Shown: in pieces, positions 4,937 through 5,605 of the stretch
How the letters are laid out: each line of letters starts with the position of its first letter
How positions within the stretch are numbered: position 1 is the first letter of the stretch
DNA from: Alphaproteobacteria bacterium
Lineage (GTDB): Bacteria; Pseudomonadota; Alphaproteobacteria; RS24
Assembly (NCBI GenBank): GCA_028816945.1
Contig: JAPPQG010000224.1
Coordinates: 1 to 5,605 of the forward strand
DNA: 5,605 nt
Direction of reading: 5' to 3'
The notes under the pieces: model-generated
Seen by the model: only the letters and a program-made list of their open reading frames with translations
Databases searched by the model: none
What the model was told of the DNA's origin: nothing
Made by a program: the position numbers and the translations under genes

Positions 4937-5605
4937 TCACAATGATTGCGGCGCTTCTAATGCCGTCTTTAAGGCGGTTAGAAATTCACTGCCAATCACC
5001 CCGTCAATCGCACGATGGTCACAAGATAGGCAGACTTCCATTTGGTTAGCAAATTGAATAGCCTTTTCTCCCTGATATGGCACAGATGCAATCGCCCCAA
5101 CTGCTAATATCGCCACCATAGGTGGATTGATGACCGCATCAAAGCCTTCAATACCATACATGCCAAGATTCGATAGGCTGAATGTGCCGCCTTGATATTC
5201 TTGCGGGGTGAGTTTTTTATTTTTAGCACGGCTCGCTAAATCACGCATTTCAGTTGCAATATCGCCAACCGATTTATTATCTGCCTGCCTGACAATAGGG
5301 GTAATCAGCCCACCCGGCACAGAAACAGCAACCGCAATATCGGCATGGGTAAATTGATATAATGTGTCATTGACAAAATGCGCATTGACTTGTGGCACTT
5401 TTTTAAGACTTTGCGCACAGGCTTTTATCAAATAATCATTTATGGTTGGGGGTGTTGCGCTTTTTTCCTTTTGCGCCGCGCGGTGTGCGATAAGCGCATC
5501 AACTGCTATTTTGCGGCGCAAATAAAAATGCGGCATAGCAAGCGCTTGGCTTAAATGTTTTGCAATCGCCTGCCGCATAGGTGATAAGGCAATTTCTTGA
5601 TAGGG
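4937..5605 (-). CDS. 2-oxo-acid dehydrogenase E2 acyltransferase, C-terminal catalytic domain (cut by window edge)
   Basis: This is the dihydrolipoamide acyltransferase core of a 2-oxo-acid dehydrogenase complex, moving the acyl group from lipoamide to CoA in the cytoplasm. The minus-strand frame is open to the right edge. The nine codons before the Met at 5578 read PYQEIALSP, matching the start of the E2 catalytic domain, so that Met is internal. Lipoyl and E1/E3-binding domains must lie outside the window. Counting from that Met: MPHFYL (15-20), HADIAVAVSVPGGLITPIVR (78-97), SLSNLGMYGIEGFDAVINPP (134-153), and the active site DHRAIDG with His188 and Asp192. The chain ends normally about 20 residues later. 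The overall pattern is closest to alphaproteobacterial pyruvate dehydrogenase E2, but an acetoin or branched-chain type cannot be excluded, so no symbol is given. The VOC gene follows seven bases downstream in the same transcription unit; E1 genes are expected beyond the right edge. Confidence 0.94.
   Translation of the reverse strand, partial: PYQEIALSPMRQAIAKHLSQALAMPHFYLRRKIAVDALIAHRAAQKEKSATPPTINDYLIKACAQSLKKVPQVNAHFVNDTLYQFTHADIAVAVSVPGGLITPIVRQADNKSVGDIATEMRDLASRAKNKKLTPQEYQGGTFSLSNLGMYGIEGFDAVINPPMVAILAVGAIASVPYQGEKAIQFANQMEVCLSCDHRAIDGVIGSEFLTALKTALEAPQSL

Noticed and set aside
4937..5578. Complete short gene starting at the Met at 5578
   Set aside because: The frame stays open to the window edge, and the nine upstream residues match the beginning of the E2 catalytic domain, so the gene is a larger protein cut by the edge.

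Overview
The window looks like part of an alphaproteobacterial chromosome. The left-hand receptor has the plug-domain pattern of the large TonB-dependent receptor families of sphingomonad-like and related marine Alphaproteobacteria. The E2 acyltransferase at the right end also resembles the alphaproteobacterial pyruvate dehydrogenase type. Base composition is AT-leaning by eye, with many TTA/ATT/AAA codons, so a high-GC sphingomonad is unlikely. The lineage is an inference from motifs only.

Layout. (1) 1-767, minus strand: the N-terminal third or so of a TonB-dependent outer-membrane receptor, cut by the left edge. (2) 768-1224: a 457-base divergent intergenic region, unusually rich in short tandem repeats (periods 15-17 bp) and hairpins, with two candidate promoters facing right. 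(3) 1225-4369, plus strand: a compact four-gene operon of a small ABM-fold protein, an AMP-forming acyl-CoA ligase, a second and divergent ABM-fold protein, and a short-chain dehydrogenase/reductase (SDR). A likely intrinsic terminator lies at 4420-4450, inside the opposing gene. (4) 4390-5605, minus strand: a VOC/glyoxalase-fold protein downstream of the C-terminal catalytic domain of a 2-oxo-acid dehydrogenase E2 subunit, which runs off the right edge. The two gene sets converge with only 20 bases between stop codons.

How it may work together (inference). The divergent receptor could import a scarce, probably hydrophobic or aromatic/alicyclic compound. The ligase would activate a carboxylic acid as its CoA thioester, the SDR would oxidise or reduce a hydroxyl or keto group, and the ABM proteins could act as cofactor-free oxygenases or as small stabilising or isomerising partners. 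The E2/VOC pair belongs to a separate transcription unit, probably with E1 genes beyond the right edge. The substrate cannot be read from the sequence. I see no mobile element, CRISPR array, tRNA or rRNA. The least ordinary parts are the repeat- and hairpin-rich intergenic region and the ABM-ligase-ABM-SDR arrangement.
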